Assembly: GCA_015179045.1 (NCBI GenBank)
Contig: WHUZ01000051.1
Span: forward strand, 248,001 to 312,000
Length of the DNA: 64,000 nucleotides
Reading direction: 5' to 3'
Source of the DNA: Kalaharituber pfeilii
Lineage: Eukaryota; Ascomycota; Pezizomycetes; Pezizales; Pezizaceae
Made by a program: the position numbers and the translations under genes. Of the stretch, positions 40,217-51,100 are shown in pieces (within the stretch, counting starts at the first letter, position 1; each line of letters begins with the position of its first letter). The notes under the pieces were generated by a model. The model was not told where the DNA came from and made no database searches. It worked only from the letters and a program-made list of their open reading frames with translations.

Positions 40217-41808
40217 ATGGCCGATCCCCACCGCTTCTGGGACCCCTTCTTCCAGGATACCTTTCGCATTGAACTACCCGAGCTGTATAAGCCTGCACCA
40301 GTCGGCGAGACCTCCCCTGAGGAGCTTCCTGTGACCGGCCAGGGAACTATCGCTGTCCTCTCTCCTGCCCGCAACCTGCTCGAGATAAAAGTGAAATCCT
40401 TAGAGCCCGGTGTGCCAACGCTGTCCCTGCGCATTGGGCAAGAGGACTGTGACTTCTACTACGAAACCATTAACAGCCAGGGTATCATCAACTCTATCAA
40501 GCTGAAGGGGCCCCACGCATGTGACCTGAACTCGGGTGTAAGAACAAACTACTGGTTTTCGATTGACCGCAATAATGGGCTGTTGCGGTACGGCAAGTAC
40601 TTCACCAATGTATCCATGACGCTAATGCAAGCGACACTCAAGGTAAAAAACAAAGAGGGGGTGATGGTCTGGAAGGACCCACAGAGGTTTGCGTGGATCG
40701 AAAAGGTGAAGCATGTCATCGTGATTCAAGACCGAAAAACCAAACCACCGGTAAGATAACATCCTAGGCTCCGTCAGCCACTCCAACTGAATGTATCCTT
40801 GTTGACGCATTTTCCTTTCTTCAGTTAGGAGAGCCAGCTATCAACATCAAGCCGCTGCCTGTTGTTCAAGATCTGTCGCCTTTTGTGGTCTCCAGTGAGA
40901 AGATCACTCTGCAGGAGCTCGAGTGGGGAACGTATACCGTACCAGCCAATCTTCCCGAGGCCTGCCAGCAGTTATATGGGAACGTTGCTGGGGTGAATAT
41001 TACGCTCAATGACCCCACGTTTCCAGACTTCTCGGATGCGATACAGCATAGCTGTATTACTCCAGGCTGCTGGGCATATGAAAAGCTGAGGCAGAAGACA
41101 AAAGAATTTGGAGACTTAAAGGAAACATATCTCCGTATCACACTGGGGTTTAACCTTGTAAGCTATATCATGCCGTTTATTGCCATCATCCCGACCTTGA
41201 TGCTGGTAGTGCTCACCCGCTTTGTTGACACTAGGGAGATTCACCGGGTGTACCTTATGTTCTAGAGATATGGCCAAGTGGTCATTTCTCCCCCATCCAC
41301 GACCACGGCCGCGCATGTGCAGTAATAAAAGTGAGCAACAATACATGCCTATGCACGTTGGGCTCATTACTTTCTAATACCTCAATCTCAGATCCTTCAT
41401 GGCAGTATTACCGCGAGCTACTATGACAGCCTGCGAAACCCTCAGTTGATCGGTCGTGCCAAATTAATGCAAGGAAACATTACCTGGCTTGGTCCCAACA
41501 ATTACCAGATCCACAAGCTATACAACCACACGACCACAGTGTGCTGCACCATCCAGTGTTACCGGTGAGCATAGACTTCAGCTATAAGACCGTAGAAGAT
41601 GCTGACGAAGCCGGTGGGCAGCTATGAGGATCAGGAGAATGTACATGAGGACGTTTTTCACTACACCGATAGGGATGGTAAGGAGAAGAAGTTTATTCCA
41701 AATAGTGATATGGCGTTTACGGAGTTCAGAATGAAGATGATGGCAGAATGGTACGGAGTGGTTCATGGCAAGAATGGAGGAGTAATCGACACTTCCAAAT
41801 TGGACTAG
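40217..41808 (+). CDS. Uncharacterised four-exon protein, about 408 aa
   Basis: The function is not recognised. Model: exons 40217-40750, 40825-41157, 41392-41564 and 41622-41808, with GT-AG introns of 74, 234 and 57 bp. All junctions keep frame and the last exon ends TAG. The N-terminal 180 residues look like a compact beta-rich domain (TIAVLSPARNLLEIKVKSLE, SLRIGQEDCDFYYETINSQG, YWFSIDRNNGLLRYGKYF). Exon 2 holds a second domain with TLQELEWGTYTVPANLPEAC and CITPGCWAYEKL. Exon 3 has NITWLGPNNYQIHKLYNHTT and CCTIQCYR, exon 4 an acidic/basic tail (HEDVFHYTDRDGKEKKF). There is no obvious signal peptide or membrane segment once introns are removed. The consistent splicing argues for a living host gene. 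Confidence 0.7.
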
Positions 41809-42244
41809 CTGCGACGTGTGGAAGCAGTGGTGTCGGGGGCTCTAGGGGCGGTAGCAGGATGAACTGGACCCTTTAGTAGAGTTGATGTTACGGGTGGACA
41901 GAGGGGAGAAGCTATAGTGGGCTCGATTGGGGGGATTGGGCTGATTCTGTTAATCTCTTTGGTATGTAATCTCGTCATGCCCTACGCAGTGGTATACTAG
42001 TTGGGGCCACAGAAGAATGATGTATTTATTTATGGGCTTGGTGCGGATATGGTACGGTCCCAAAAGTCGGAGCAACAGCGCACTTCAATGAAGTTGGTAC
42101 AAAAACAATTAGCTATGCGGCTGATTTGTACTGTACTTAGTAAAGCTACTTACTAGCATAGCACACACTCTGTTATCGGAGAGGCGCAGCGAGCATAATT
42201 ACATTTTCTCAATTTTTCCATTTTCTCATTTGTCCACCATCTCC
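41809..42244. other. Intergenic, 3' of four-exon gene
   Basis: Nothing recognised. Confidence 0.3.
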
Positions 42245-42330
42245 ATCTCTTATGTACCTAATCTCGCCATAGCCCACAGGGGCGGCACGCGAGTAAAGAT
42301 ATATATATAAAAAAAACAAAAAAAAGCTCT
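42245..42330 (+). mobile_element. T1 tail insertion
   Basis: Short UTR, tcgccatagcccacagggg with one extra G in the hairpin, gcacgcgagtaaagatatat and an A-rich end. No TSD could be identified, so the 5' border is approximate. Confidence 0.7.
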
Positions 42331-42560
42331 TTCCGAATGGAACAGATAGGGTAAGCGACAGTGAAGCAGACTACCAAATTTTGCAATGTAAAACATGAAA
42401 TTTCTTTCCCCTATGGTCTTAACGCTTTCATGCTGCTGCTTTCTCTACTTGTTGTAGGTACTTTGATACTGGAAGAGTGGGTTACTAGTATTGGTAGAGT
42501 ATGTAAGGTAGTAGTAGTTTTTGTGCCAGACTATTTAGAGGCTACTAGGTACGCTATTAA

Positions 42561-42869
42561 TGTTCTGGCCTACCGACGAACATTGCGGTTCGCGAATCGG
42601 CCAATTCGTCGGTGGGCTGGCTGATTCGCGAATGGGCCAGCCCACCGATGAACACTAGTTTAGTACAAGTACCACTAGGTACCTCTACATACTACCAGTG
42701 ATTGAGTATAGAGAAACATTCTGCTACCAGCGTTAATTGATTAGCCAGCTACTGTGTGCTAGCACAGCCCTATTGCCACTGACAAGTTGCCACCTATAAG
42801 TTGCCACTTGAAAGTTGCTGTCGGTGATAAGTTGCTACTTCTTACCCACATACTAGAAGATAATACAGA
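42561..42869 (-). mobile_element. TGTTCTGG element, right half, inverted
   Basis: Begins tgttctggcctaccgacgaa and matches, in reverse complement, 49061-49421. It stops at caga (42866-42869), exactly where another copy of the same element starts on the other strand. Confidence 0.7.
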
Positions 42870-43642
42870 TGTTCTGGCCCACCGACGAACATTTTCCGGT
42901 TCGCGAACCGGCCGGCCGATTCGTGAACCGGCCGGCCCCGTGAAAAACATATGGTGTTTTTCACGGGGCCAGCCCAGCCACGAACACCTGGCCCAGCGGC
43001 GAACATGAATGTACCTCGATGTACCTATATGTAATATATATACTCGCTTATGATTTAATGCAATAATGATCTATCATACAGCCAGCTAAGCAATTTCCAC
43101 AGTCTCCTATCCCCTATGCAGTCATCTATGTACAAACAATAGTACTATATACATCACTATGTTCACTCTCATTCTCCTGGTTAGTACATTGACCAGCATT
43201 GCTTTTATTACAAGAATAAGAACATTTAACCTTTTGATGTATGCATGTACAACGAAGAGAAGAACAGGTACCTAGACAAGAACATGAAATTTTGTCTTGA
43301 CAAGTTTTATCATGATGAGGTTGCTTAGAGTGGGTACTTGGTACTTGCAGGGCTCTTATTATCTACTGTTTCTGGTAATACAACCACCAAAATTTTCATT
43401 CTTGGCATCAACGCAATCTCTGTTACTGCCACAATATAATACCAGAATGGCGGAGGATTCTGGAAATCTCTACCTATGAAGATAATACTCCAAAATTTCG
43501 CTTAGAGTAAGAAGAATACTAGAAGCATATTTAGTAATTTTCTTCTAGTGTTTCGGTTAACAATAATTTAGTTATGATTACAAATTGGTATTCTTAACTA
43601 CAGTAGTCTAGAAGCGTAGTGAATTATTAATTAAACTGTCTG
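42870..43642 (+). mobile_element. TGTTCTGG element, left half
   Basis: Starts tgttctggcccaccgacgaa, with a perfect 14-bp stem CCCCGTGAAAAACA around TATGG near 42935-42968. It runs parallel to 47613-49060 and stops at tctg (43639-43642), where another TIR begins. No ORF. Confidence 0.75.
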
Positions 43643-43848
43643 TGTTCTGGCCCACCGACGAACATTTTCCGGTTCGCGAACCGGCCAGTCGATTCGCGAA
43701 TCGGCTGGCCCCCTGAAAAACATATGGTGTTTTTCACGGGGCCAGCCCAGCCACGAACACCTGGCCTAGCGGCGAACATGAATGTACCTATATGTATATA
43801 TATGCCCAGTTTTGCGAACCACAATGTTCGTCACTGGGCCAGCACATG
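43643..43848 (+). mobile_element. Short TGTTCTGG element or fragment
   Basis: Carries the same first 150 bp as the copy at 42870, including the 14-bp stem, then diverges into a TTCGTCACTGGGCCAGCACA terminus-like end. It may be a miniature derivative of about 206 bp; no TSD match on the right. Confidence 0.5.
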
Positions 43849-43861
43849 AGTCATGAATTGG

Positions 43862-43946
43862 GCCTTTTTTTTTTATTTTTTTTTTATTTTTATCATTGAT
43901 CGCGTGACGCCCTGGGGCTATGGCGATTTTGTTACATATCGTAACT
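43862..43946 (-). mobile_element. T1 tail-only insertion, 85 bp
   Basis: Interrupted poly(T), complement of the T1 tail (gcgtgacgccctggggctat) and about 20 nt of UTR. TSD atgaattgg at 43853-43861 and 43947-43955. Confidence 0.8.
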
Positions 43947-43955
43947 ATGAATTGG

Positions 43956-44115
43956 TGCGTTAGATACGTAATAAAAGGGGTTGAGGAGAAAATCACCAAC
44001 TCAGTTGTGATACCTACAGGAGCAAAGTATACCGGGAGCAGATTCAATACCAGCGAGAGTGAGATTAGGAGGGAATTGGCTGAAGTCCTGCCAGTACAAG
44101 TGGGATAGAGCCGCT
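43956..44115 (+). pseudogene. LINE-type ORF1 fragment
   Basis: Nucleotide-level match to the ORF1 remnant at 8716-8950 (gagaaaatcacc...gtgagattaggagggaa), with frameshifts. No tail follows. Confidence 0.5.
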
Positions 44116-44118
44116 TGG

Positions 44119-45806
44119 CGTTGTCAGGGATTCTATTAAGTACCGTTTCTGGCAATACAACTACCAAAATTCTAATTCTTGGCATCAACGCAATCCTTGT
44201 TGCTACCACAAGATATTACTAGAAACGGCGGAGGAATCCTGATATCTCTACCTAAGAAGATAACTACAAAAGTTCACTTAGAGCAAGAAGAATACTAGAA
44301 GTCTATTTGCTGATGTTTTCAGTTATTTTATTAATAATAATTTAGCTATGATAACAAATCTATTATTCTTTACTACAGCAGTGTTAGAAGAAGCGCAGCA
44401 AATTTTTAATTATGTTGTCTTTATTATCCTCTAGCATGTGAGTAGGAAGTGGCAAAACTTTTTTTATTTTTTTTTTTTTCTTTCATTGCTCGCATGCCGC
44501 CTGTAAGGCTATGGCGAAGTTTTCCTAACTACTATCCTAACTACCTAATAACGTGAAGAGAACTAAAATGAAACGAAAAATTCAGAATTGTGCCCTCAGT
44601 CTTCCCCTGCCCATTGTAATGCCTTGGCTACCTCTGCGATTTCTTCGCGCCCCTTCGGCTGTCTCAAGCTGTCCGCCCCGTCCGGCAACCTGTTTTTCCA
44701 TGGTTTGCAGTCGTTGGTTATATGCGCAAGGTTCTCCGGAGCTTCCCCGCACCATTTGCATTCTGGAGAATCCGCCTTCCCTATTCTATATCTCCATTCC
44801 TTCAGTCCTTTGTTTCCCAGGATGCCCGCCAGTGTTGCCACCAGCCGACGATTGCCTAATTCCTGTAATGGTCGATAGGATAGTCCTAGGCGTTTTCTCT
44901 CTTTCGCTCGGAGTGCCTTGCTTTCCTGCCTTATCCCCGCTTCGGTCACTAACTCATCTTCGCACTGCAATGCCGTGCCGATCTTGGCAGCTCTGTCTGC
45001 TTCCGTATTTCCCTTCACGCCCTTGTGTCCTTTGACCCAGGTGACCGCGAGATCGAGGTTGCCCTTTGCCACTCTCCTCTCCCACAGTTCCCGGACTGCC
45101 TGCGATGCTCCATCCACCGTTGGGTCCCCTCTGGCTATCTTTTGTAATCTGGATATTGCCGTGCGGGAGTCCGTGACGATTAGGATTTCCCCTTCGTGTC
45201 GTAGGGCGTGGCTGATGACTATCATCTCTCCATCGTTCACCGTGCTCTGTCTACCTAGGTAGTACGCTTGGTCTGCCTGTTGTCTGTATGTTCCTGCCCT
45301 GTGGAATTGTCTATTCGGCTTCCGTCTGTATACACGCTCTCCCACCCTTCCTGTTCCTGCCCCTGTGGAATTGTCTATTCGGCTTCCGTCTGTATACACG
45401 CTCTCCCACCCTTCCTCCTCCTCTTTCTGGATAGCTTCCTCCCATTCTTCCTTGCTCAAGTCGCTCGGTTGAAATGGGAATGTGTGTAGGGGTAAGGGTT
45501 CATGGTGTGTCAGTGATCCCGAAGGTGAAGTGGCAACTTGGGAGTCATATTAATAACATTGCCGACAGCAATTTTCAAGTGGCAACTTGCGACCTGTCAG
45601 TGGCAATGGGGCTGTGCAAGCACACAGTAACAGTTTATCAATTATCCTTGGTAGTCTCTATACTTATTACTAGCAGCACATAGAGGTACCTAGTGGTACT
45701 TGTAAAAAAAATTGTTCGCGAGTGGGCTGGCCCATCCGCGAATCGGCCAGCCCACCGACGAATTGGCCTATTCGCGAACCGCAATGTTCGTCGGTAGGCC
45801 AGAACA
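44119..45806 (+). mobile_element. TGTTCTGG element, right part, split by LINE
   Basis: 44119-44455 plus 45527-45806 match 48780-49421 and end with the terminus gtaggccagaaca. A truncated LINE separates the two parts. Confidence 0.7.
44456..45526 (-). mobile_element. T1 LINE, 5'-truncated, 1.07 kb
   Basis: Poly(T)/tail at 44456-44520, then ORF2 C-terminal codons open from 45459 to 44596 (RNase H VYTDGSRID, IVTDSRTAI, WVKGHKGVKGNTEADRAAK; finger CKWCGEAPENLAH). A 62-65-bp tandem duplication near 45290-45415 doubles part of the RNase H start (RIDNSTGAG...). TSD gaagtggcaa at 44446-44455 and 45527-45536. Confidence 0.9.
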
Positions 45807-45815
45807 CCGCCAGTG

Positions 45816-46044
45816 TGTCCCTGTCTCCGTCTCTGGGGGGTTTCCTTATATCTTCCTCCCCCGGGCCTAATAAAGTAGTAGTTTTGACTGTAGTAATATT
45901 TAAAATGTCTTTCATTTTAATTTTTATTTTAATAAAGACTTATATATATATTAATAATACTTAAGTATATCTACAGCCTCCGCACACGAAGCTATAACTG
46001 CTGGCAAGCCACAACCACCTCCCACCAACAGCTAGCAAGCTGCC
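45816..46044. other. Spacer
   Basis: AT-rich, nothing recognised. Confidence 0.3.
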
Positions 46045-46236
46045 AGTATTGTTACGGGTTCACCGCGACCGTAGTGTGGGCGGCCGGTGGAGCGCGTGAA
46101 AAGCGAAAAATGCAAGCGCATTCGAAATGCGCATATGCGGCGTAAGCGACATGCGACAGCCGGAAAGGCGCCGCAGTCGCATAATAATGAGTACTATATG
46201 AGCTACGCAGAGGACTAGCGAGCATCGCTAGTCAAG

Positions 46237-47456
46237 CGGGACCTCTCCGGGCAGGCCAGTCTGGCCTGCCCCGATGCAGGGTTATCGACAGGGTTTAAAA
46301 GACTAGCCTGCCCAGTTGCAGAGGTATCTACAGGGGACGGCAAAGGTCTTCAGATTGCATACTAGACTCAAGGTGTATGTATGTCGTCTATAAAACCAAT
46401 AGGAGTGTCTGCTTCCTCGTTCACATCTCACTCATACCTCTACCAATCCATCATCCACGCAGCAGTATGGCTACAGCTCACCCTTCTCTTGCACAAATTG
46501 TGGAGGCTACAATTGCATCCATGCCACCACTTCATCGACAAGCTCCTCTGACTGGCGAACAGTTTGCATATCCAGCAGACTGTCTGGCTCGGCTCCAGGA
46601 CTATGCCTTTTCTCAAGGATTTGCAGTTACCCAAACCGGAGGCTCTGAGAAAACTGAACTTATACGTCTGGCATGTGTGCACCATGGCACTAGACGAAAC
46701 TATCGAAAGTTGCAAGATAAACGGAAGTTAGATACTATGGATGCTACAGTAGGCCCAGTGCGCCAGCGCCAGTACCAGTACCCGCACTAGCACTAGCATC
46801 AACACCGGCACTAGCACCCATACCAGTACCGGCGGCGCCGTCACCGCCATTTTATGACCCACTAGTTAATGCCGGCCGTGATCTCCTCTTAAGGTCACTT
46901 GCAGATGAACAAGCATTTCAGCAAACTCTATCCTCCGAAGACTCAGAACGTTATGCACAATTACATCAGCGAATGGCAACGCAGCTTAGACAACAGTTTC
47001 TCCATGAGCGACAACCTAATCTTCCTCAAGAGTTTGCACCTGCTGTTGCTGAACCTTCTTTAAGGTGGAAAAAAACAAAAGGCCCAGCCAGGCAGCGGGC
47101 ATTGACTGGTGTGGAGCTTGCAGAACGTCAGGCTAATCAGCGGGCCCAGGTCAGAAATGATACTATAGTCAATGAGTTATCACAGGAAACGCAAGATGTA
47201 ATTCTAGTACAGACTCGACACGTGCCCTCAACTGCTCCATATTAACCTTCTGTATCTTCCTTGCATGTAGATAGCTTGATAATTGAATAACATACCTCTC
47301 CTCTCACGCATAAATGATAAGCTTGAGTCTAGTATGCAATCTGAAGACCTGTGCCGTCCCCTGTAGATACCTCTGCAACCTGGCAGGCTAGTCTCTAAAC
47401 CCTGTCGATACCCCTGCATCGGGGCAGGCCAGACTGGCCTGCCCGGAGAGGTCCCG
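46237..47456. mobile_element. Non-autonomous MULE with long TIRs
   Basis: Inverted repeats of about 150 bp begin cgggacctctccgggcaggc on both sides. TSD ctagtcaag (9 bp) at 46228-46236 and 47457-47465. A 9-bp TSD and long TIRs are hallmarks of Mutator-like elements. Only the ends of a transposase-like gene remain inside. Confidence 0.85.
46467..47245 (+). pseudogene. MULE transposase remnant (FAR1-like N-terminus plus C-terminus)
   Basis: The first part (46467-46790) reads MATAHPSLAQIVEATIAS, then a DNA-binding-like segment (CLARLQDYAFSQGFAV, LACVHHGTRRNYRKLQDKRK) of the kind found at the N-terminus of MULE/FAR1 proteins. A Pro/Ala minisatellite (46755-46845) shifts the frame. The second part (to TAA at 47245) has SLRWKKTKGPARQRALTGVE. 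The catalytic core is absent, so this copy cannot transpose itself. Confidence 0.55.
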
Positions 47457-47793
47457 CTAGTCAAGTGTCTTTTTGGCCTGGCGGACGGTAACTCTCTGCG
47501 TTTACCACCTCCGTAACAAGTATAGCTTGCCTGCCAGGATGGCCTGCCTGCCAGTAACGTCACGACCAGGGTCCAACGTATTACTGAGATCCAGTGCACT
47601 TCTGAAAATAAATGTTCTGGCCCACCGACGAACATTTTCCGGTTCGCGAACCGGCCAGCCGATTCGTGAACCGGCCGGCCCCGTGAAAAACATATGGTGT
47701 TTTTCACGGGGCCAGCCCAGCCACGAACACCTGGCCCAGCGGCGAACATGAATGTACCTCGATGTACCTATATGTAAAATATATACTCGCTTA

Positions 47794-47972
47794 TTTTTTT
47801 TTTTTTTTTTATATCATTACTCGCATGCCGCCTTGCAGGCTATGGCGAGGGTTTAGATACATGAATGATAATCAACGGAAAAATAAGCAACAGATAAGGA
47901 GATAAAGTGAAAATATGACCGGTTACTCCGCCGCCCAGTCCATCACCTCCGCCAACGTTCTCTCCCCCCCCC
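47794..47972 (-). mobile_element. T1 LINE 3' end, 179 bp
   Basis: Poly(T), T1 tail with the variant stem GCCT-GCA-AGGC, UTR and the last codons of ORF2 (RTLAEVMDWAAE, stop). TSD tatatactcRctta at 47780-47793 and 47973-47986. The copy at 42870-43642 shows the empty site. Confidence 0.9.
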
Positions 47973-48082
47973 TATATACTCACTTATGATTTAATGTAAT
48001 AGTGATCTATCATACAGCCAGCTAAGCAATTTCCACAGTCTCCTATCCCCCTATGCAGTCATCTATGTACAAACAATAGTAC

Positions 48083-48565
48083 TTTTTTTTTTTTTTTATA
48101 TCATTACTCGCATGCCGCAGTATGGGCTATGGCGAGGTATTTATTAAAGAAAGAAAATTAACCGTCACTAAATACATGTGGTTCCCGCAATACTCAGACA
48201 TGGTGCGGGTAGAATGTACACACTGGCCAATACAGCCTATTTCCTCCGTCTGTCCGGCTCGTATTGAGTGGTCCTCAACCATTTCCCACCTAACCTAACT
48301 CTGTCTACGCCCGTCGCTGCCTCCAAGTCACATTTCTCTATTAATCTCTTCAACCTGTATCTAAACATCGCCATAGCCCTTAGGGCGGCATGCGATTAAT
48401 GAAAGAAAAAAAAAAAAAAAAAAAAAAAAAGCTGCCTCCAAGTACAAACGACCGAGCTGGTCATTTTTCCTTCTTCCAGTAGCGAGGTCTTTCGTCTCAG
48501 CCACCTTATCCCCATCTTGCCTAGCCTATCATTCCCGGACTCCAACCATTTCCGGACCTTCCCTA
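48083..48565 (-). mobile_element. ORF1-only retroelement with T1 tail
   Basis: Poly(T) and a mutated tail, then a UTR with AATAAA-like motif, the CCCGC...GCGGG hairpin and ORF1 ending YEPDRRRK-stop, with VRLGGKWLR and KMTSSVV upstream. Its ORF1 is interrupted by a nested tail insertion. No TSD is clear, but the empty site is seen in the parallel copy near 43140. Confidence 0.8.
48328..48430 (+). mobile_element. T1 tail-only insertion, nested, 103 bp
   Basis: Begins tcacatttctctattaatct and is almost identical to the last 3' UTR of the intact LINE (24613-24717), including gattaatgaaag, so it comes from that subfamily. TSD gctgcctccaag at 48316-48327 and 48431-48442. Confidence 0.95.
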
Positions 48566-49623
48566 AATATACATCACTATGTTCACTCTCATTCTCCTGG
48601 TTGGTACATTGACCAGCATTGCTTTTATTACAAGAATAAGACCATTTAACCTTTTGACATATGCATGTACAACGAAGAGAAGAACAGGTACCTAGACAAG
48701 AACATGAAATTTTGTCTTGACAAGTTTTATCATGATGACGTTGCTTAAAGTGGGTACTTGGCACTTGCAGGGCGCTTATCATCTACTGTTCTGGTAATAC
48801 AACCACCAAACTTTTCATTCTTGGCATCAACGCAATCCCTGTTACTGCCACAATATAATACCAGAATGGCGGAGCATTCCGGAAATCTCTACCTATGAAG
48901 GTAACACTCCAAAATTTCGCTTAGAGTAAGAAGAATACTAGAAGCATATTTAGTAATTTTCTTCTAGTGTTTCGGTTAACAATAATTAAGTTATGATTAC
49001 AAATTGGTATTCTTAACTATAGCAGTCTAGAAGCGTAGTGAATTATTAATTAAACTGTCTGTATTATCTTCTAGTATGTGGGTAAGAAGTAGCAACTTAT
49101 CACCGACAGCAACTTATCACCGACAGCAACTTATCACCAACAGCAACTTCCAAGTGGCAACTTGTAGGTGGCAACTTGTCAGTGGCAATAGGGCTGTGCT
49201 AGCACACAGTAACTGGCTTATCAATTAACGCTGGTAGCAGAATGTTTCTCTATACTCAATCACTGGTAGTACGTAGAGGTACCTAGTGGTACTTGTACTA
49301 AACCAGTGTTCGTCGGTGGGATGGCCCATTTGCGAATCAGCCAGCCCACCGACGAATTGGCCGATTCGCGAATGGGCCTGGCCGGTTCGCGAACCGCAAT
49401 GTTCGTCGGTAGGCCAGAACATAAACAAATTCCACTCCATACAATTCAAATTATATTCAATTGACTTCACTATATCCAGAGGTAGGAGATATAGATAGAA
49501 ACCTATTTCATATCTCAGTTAGCTAGTTTAAAAATATTCTATTGAGATTATATTAGCAATATACCCAAAATGGCAATACTAGTATCTAAAATTTCAAAAA
49601 ATCTAATCTCACTTCTTAACTCT

Positions 49624-49654
49624 TTTTTTTTTTTTATATATCCTTAATCGCATG
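49624..49654 (-). mobile_element. T1 terminal 19-nt insertion
   Basis: About 12 T, then atatatccttaatcgcatg: only the sequence 3' of the hairpin was copied. Flanked by ttcttaactct (49613-49623) and ttcttagctct (49655-49665), 10 of 11 matching. Confidence 0.7.
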
Positions 49655-50879
49655 TTCTTAGCTCTTAATTTTGGCAGCTAGGATACTCTGAAGGATGTAG
49701 ATACTTGAGGCAAAGTACAAAAGAGTTGGTGCCTGATAGGAGGAAGTTGTTATGGCTAAAGATAAGACTTATTAAATATTAGATAAGGTACTACCTCTGT
49801 ACTTAGATAAGACTTACTAAGATATATCTAATTAATACTAGGTAAGCTTTGATACATGTTGACTATTTAGTAGCAGTGCTCCCAACAGGCCTGTGATGCC
49901 AGCTGCCCAGTTAGCGGTTCCCATTCTGCCGCAAGCACTGTATCACTACGGCGCATTTTTTGTAGTTGCCAACGTTGTGCAGCTTCTATGAAACCGATAC
50001 GATCCATGAAGGTTACAGTAATCGCGGGCGACCAGTCGGGGCAGTCCAGTGATCCCTCCCCCAGGTAGTTTATCTGCCAGCGGCAGAGCGCCAGGTTACA
50101 GAGCCTCGTTACAGAGTCAAGAGACGACACTGTTCGCTGCATTTACTAAACTTTTGGAACCGTTCTCACCTTAAGCTTAAGCTCCTTTGGTTTCTTGTCC
50201 CTGCTGCTGAAGCTGTGGCGTAGCGTTTCTATTCGTTTGCCATGCATGTCTCTCTTCAAGTACATCCATTTTCCCTGTCGGAGAGATGGCAGCGTTTAGT
50301 ACTCCGGTCATGGTCCTGGCTTGTTCCTTTTGAGCTTCCCCAAGATGATCTACGTGTGTGCTCAAGCTGTCCACCCTAAGTGGCAGCTTGTCCCAATTGA
50401 CTCCGCCAAGCTGTATGTCCCGCAAACCCTGCTGGAACGCTGTGAGTATTTCGTTTATCGTAGCTGTAACTACCCTCAGTCCCTCTCTATCAGTCATAAC
50501 GGGACCTGACCCTGCAGTTGACGCGAGGGCTGCGACTGTGATCAAACCAGGGACTGTGATTCTTCCCCTGACTTCCTCTTCGTAGCCACGGACAGGGAAC
50601 GATTCCGCCGGGAGCGCGCTGCAATTCAAGCGCTTGCTCAGCAGGTTAGGGGGAGCCCTATGCACCACTGTCTCCCCCAGAGCTTGAGGCGTCCAAGGCA
50701 CCGGATCTCCTGAAGTAGGGACGACCCAATGGAGCCTCATTTCTCGCATATTTAATACCCAGGTGTCTCGCAAAGACTTGATAGATTCTTTCAATGACCA
50801 GCTGCACACCATCTGCGTTGAATTTGGATAGAGGAGCAGGAAGACAGAAATGCAGTCCCTAACGGCGACTATTCCACCT

Positions 50880-50935
50880 CGCCATAGCCCATAGGGCGGC
50901 ACGCGAGTACTGATATAAAAAAAAAAAAAAAAAAA
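50880..50935 (+). mobile_element. T1 tail-only insertion, 56 bp
   Basis: Begins exactly at the hairpin (cgccatagcccatagggcgg), 37 nt in all, then 19 A. TSD gactattccacct at 50867-50879 and 50936-50948. Confidence 0.95.
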
Positions 50936-50960
50936 GACTATTCCACCTGCAGGCGAGATG

Positions 50961-51022
50961 TTTTTTTTTTTTTTTTTTTATATCACATGACCCCGCTTGT
51001 AGCTGTTCGCCATGGCAGGGCA
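50961..51022 (-). mobile_element. T2 tail-only insertion, 62 bp
   Basis: 19 T, then the complement of the T2 tail (tatcacatgaccccgcttgt and on to ccatggcagggca). TSD gcaggcgagatg at 50949-50960 and 51023-51034. It inserted 12 bp from the TSD of the preceding T1 tail. Confidence 0.95.
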
Positions 51023-51100
51023 GCAGGCGAGATGTACATCCAGTTGTCATAGCCAGCAAGAGTAAGAGGGCCGCAAGGTCAACAAATAAGCATCCAAGGT

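Larger units (their letters stand above)
46050..47518. mobile_element. Solo LTR interrupted by a MULE
   Basis: Starts TGTTACGGGTTC and ends CTCCGTAACA, inverted termini typical of LTRs, with TSD agtat at 46045-46049 and 47519-47523. Subtracting the MULE and its duplication leaves an LTR of about 240 bp. No internal retroelement region is present, so the element was lost by LTR-LTR recombination. Confidence 0.85.
47613..49421. mobile_element. TGTTCTGG TIR element, non-autonomous, most complete copy
   Basis: Left end tgttctggcccaccgacgaa, right end complement tgttctggcctaccgacgaa, both followed by GGTTCGCGAACCGGCC-type palindromes. TSD TAAA at 47609-47612 and 49422-49425. Without the LINE insertions at 47794-47972 and 48083-48565 it is about 1.1 kb and has no ORF. 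The first bases and TSD length resemble those of the Ginger-like element at 5565-8576. Confidence 0.8.

Noticed and set aside
41158..41391. Extra exon inside intron 2 of the four-exon gene
   Set aside because: A short protein-like stretch exists, but no acceptor/donor pair keeps frame with both neighbours.
50177..50902. Start codon MPPYGLWRGG for the 241-aa ORF
   Set aside because: These first codons are the T1 tail read backwards; the true protein continues upstream of the insertion.
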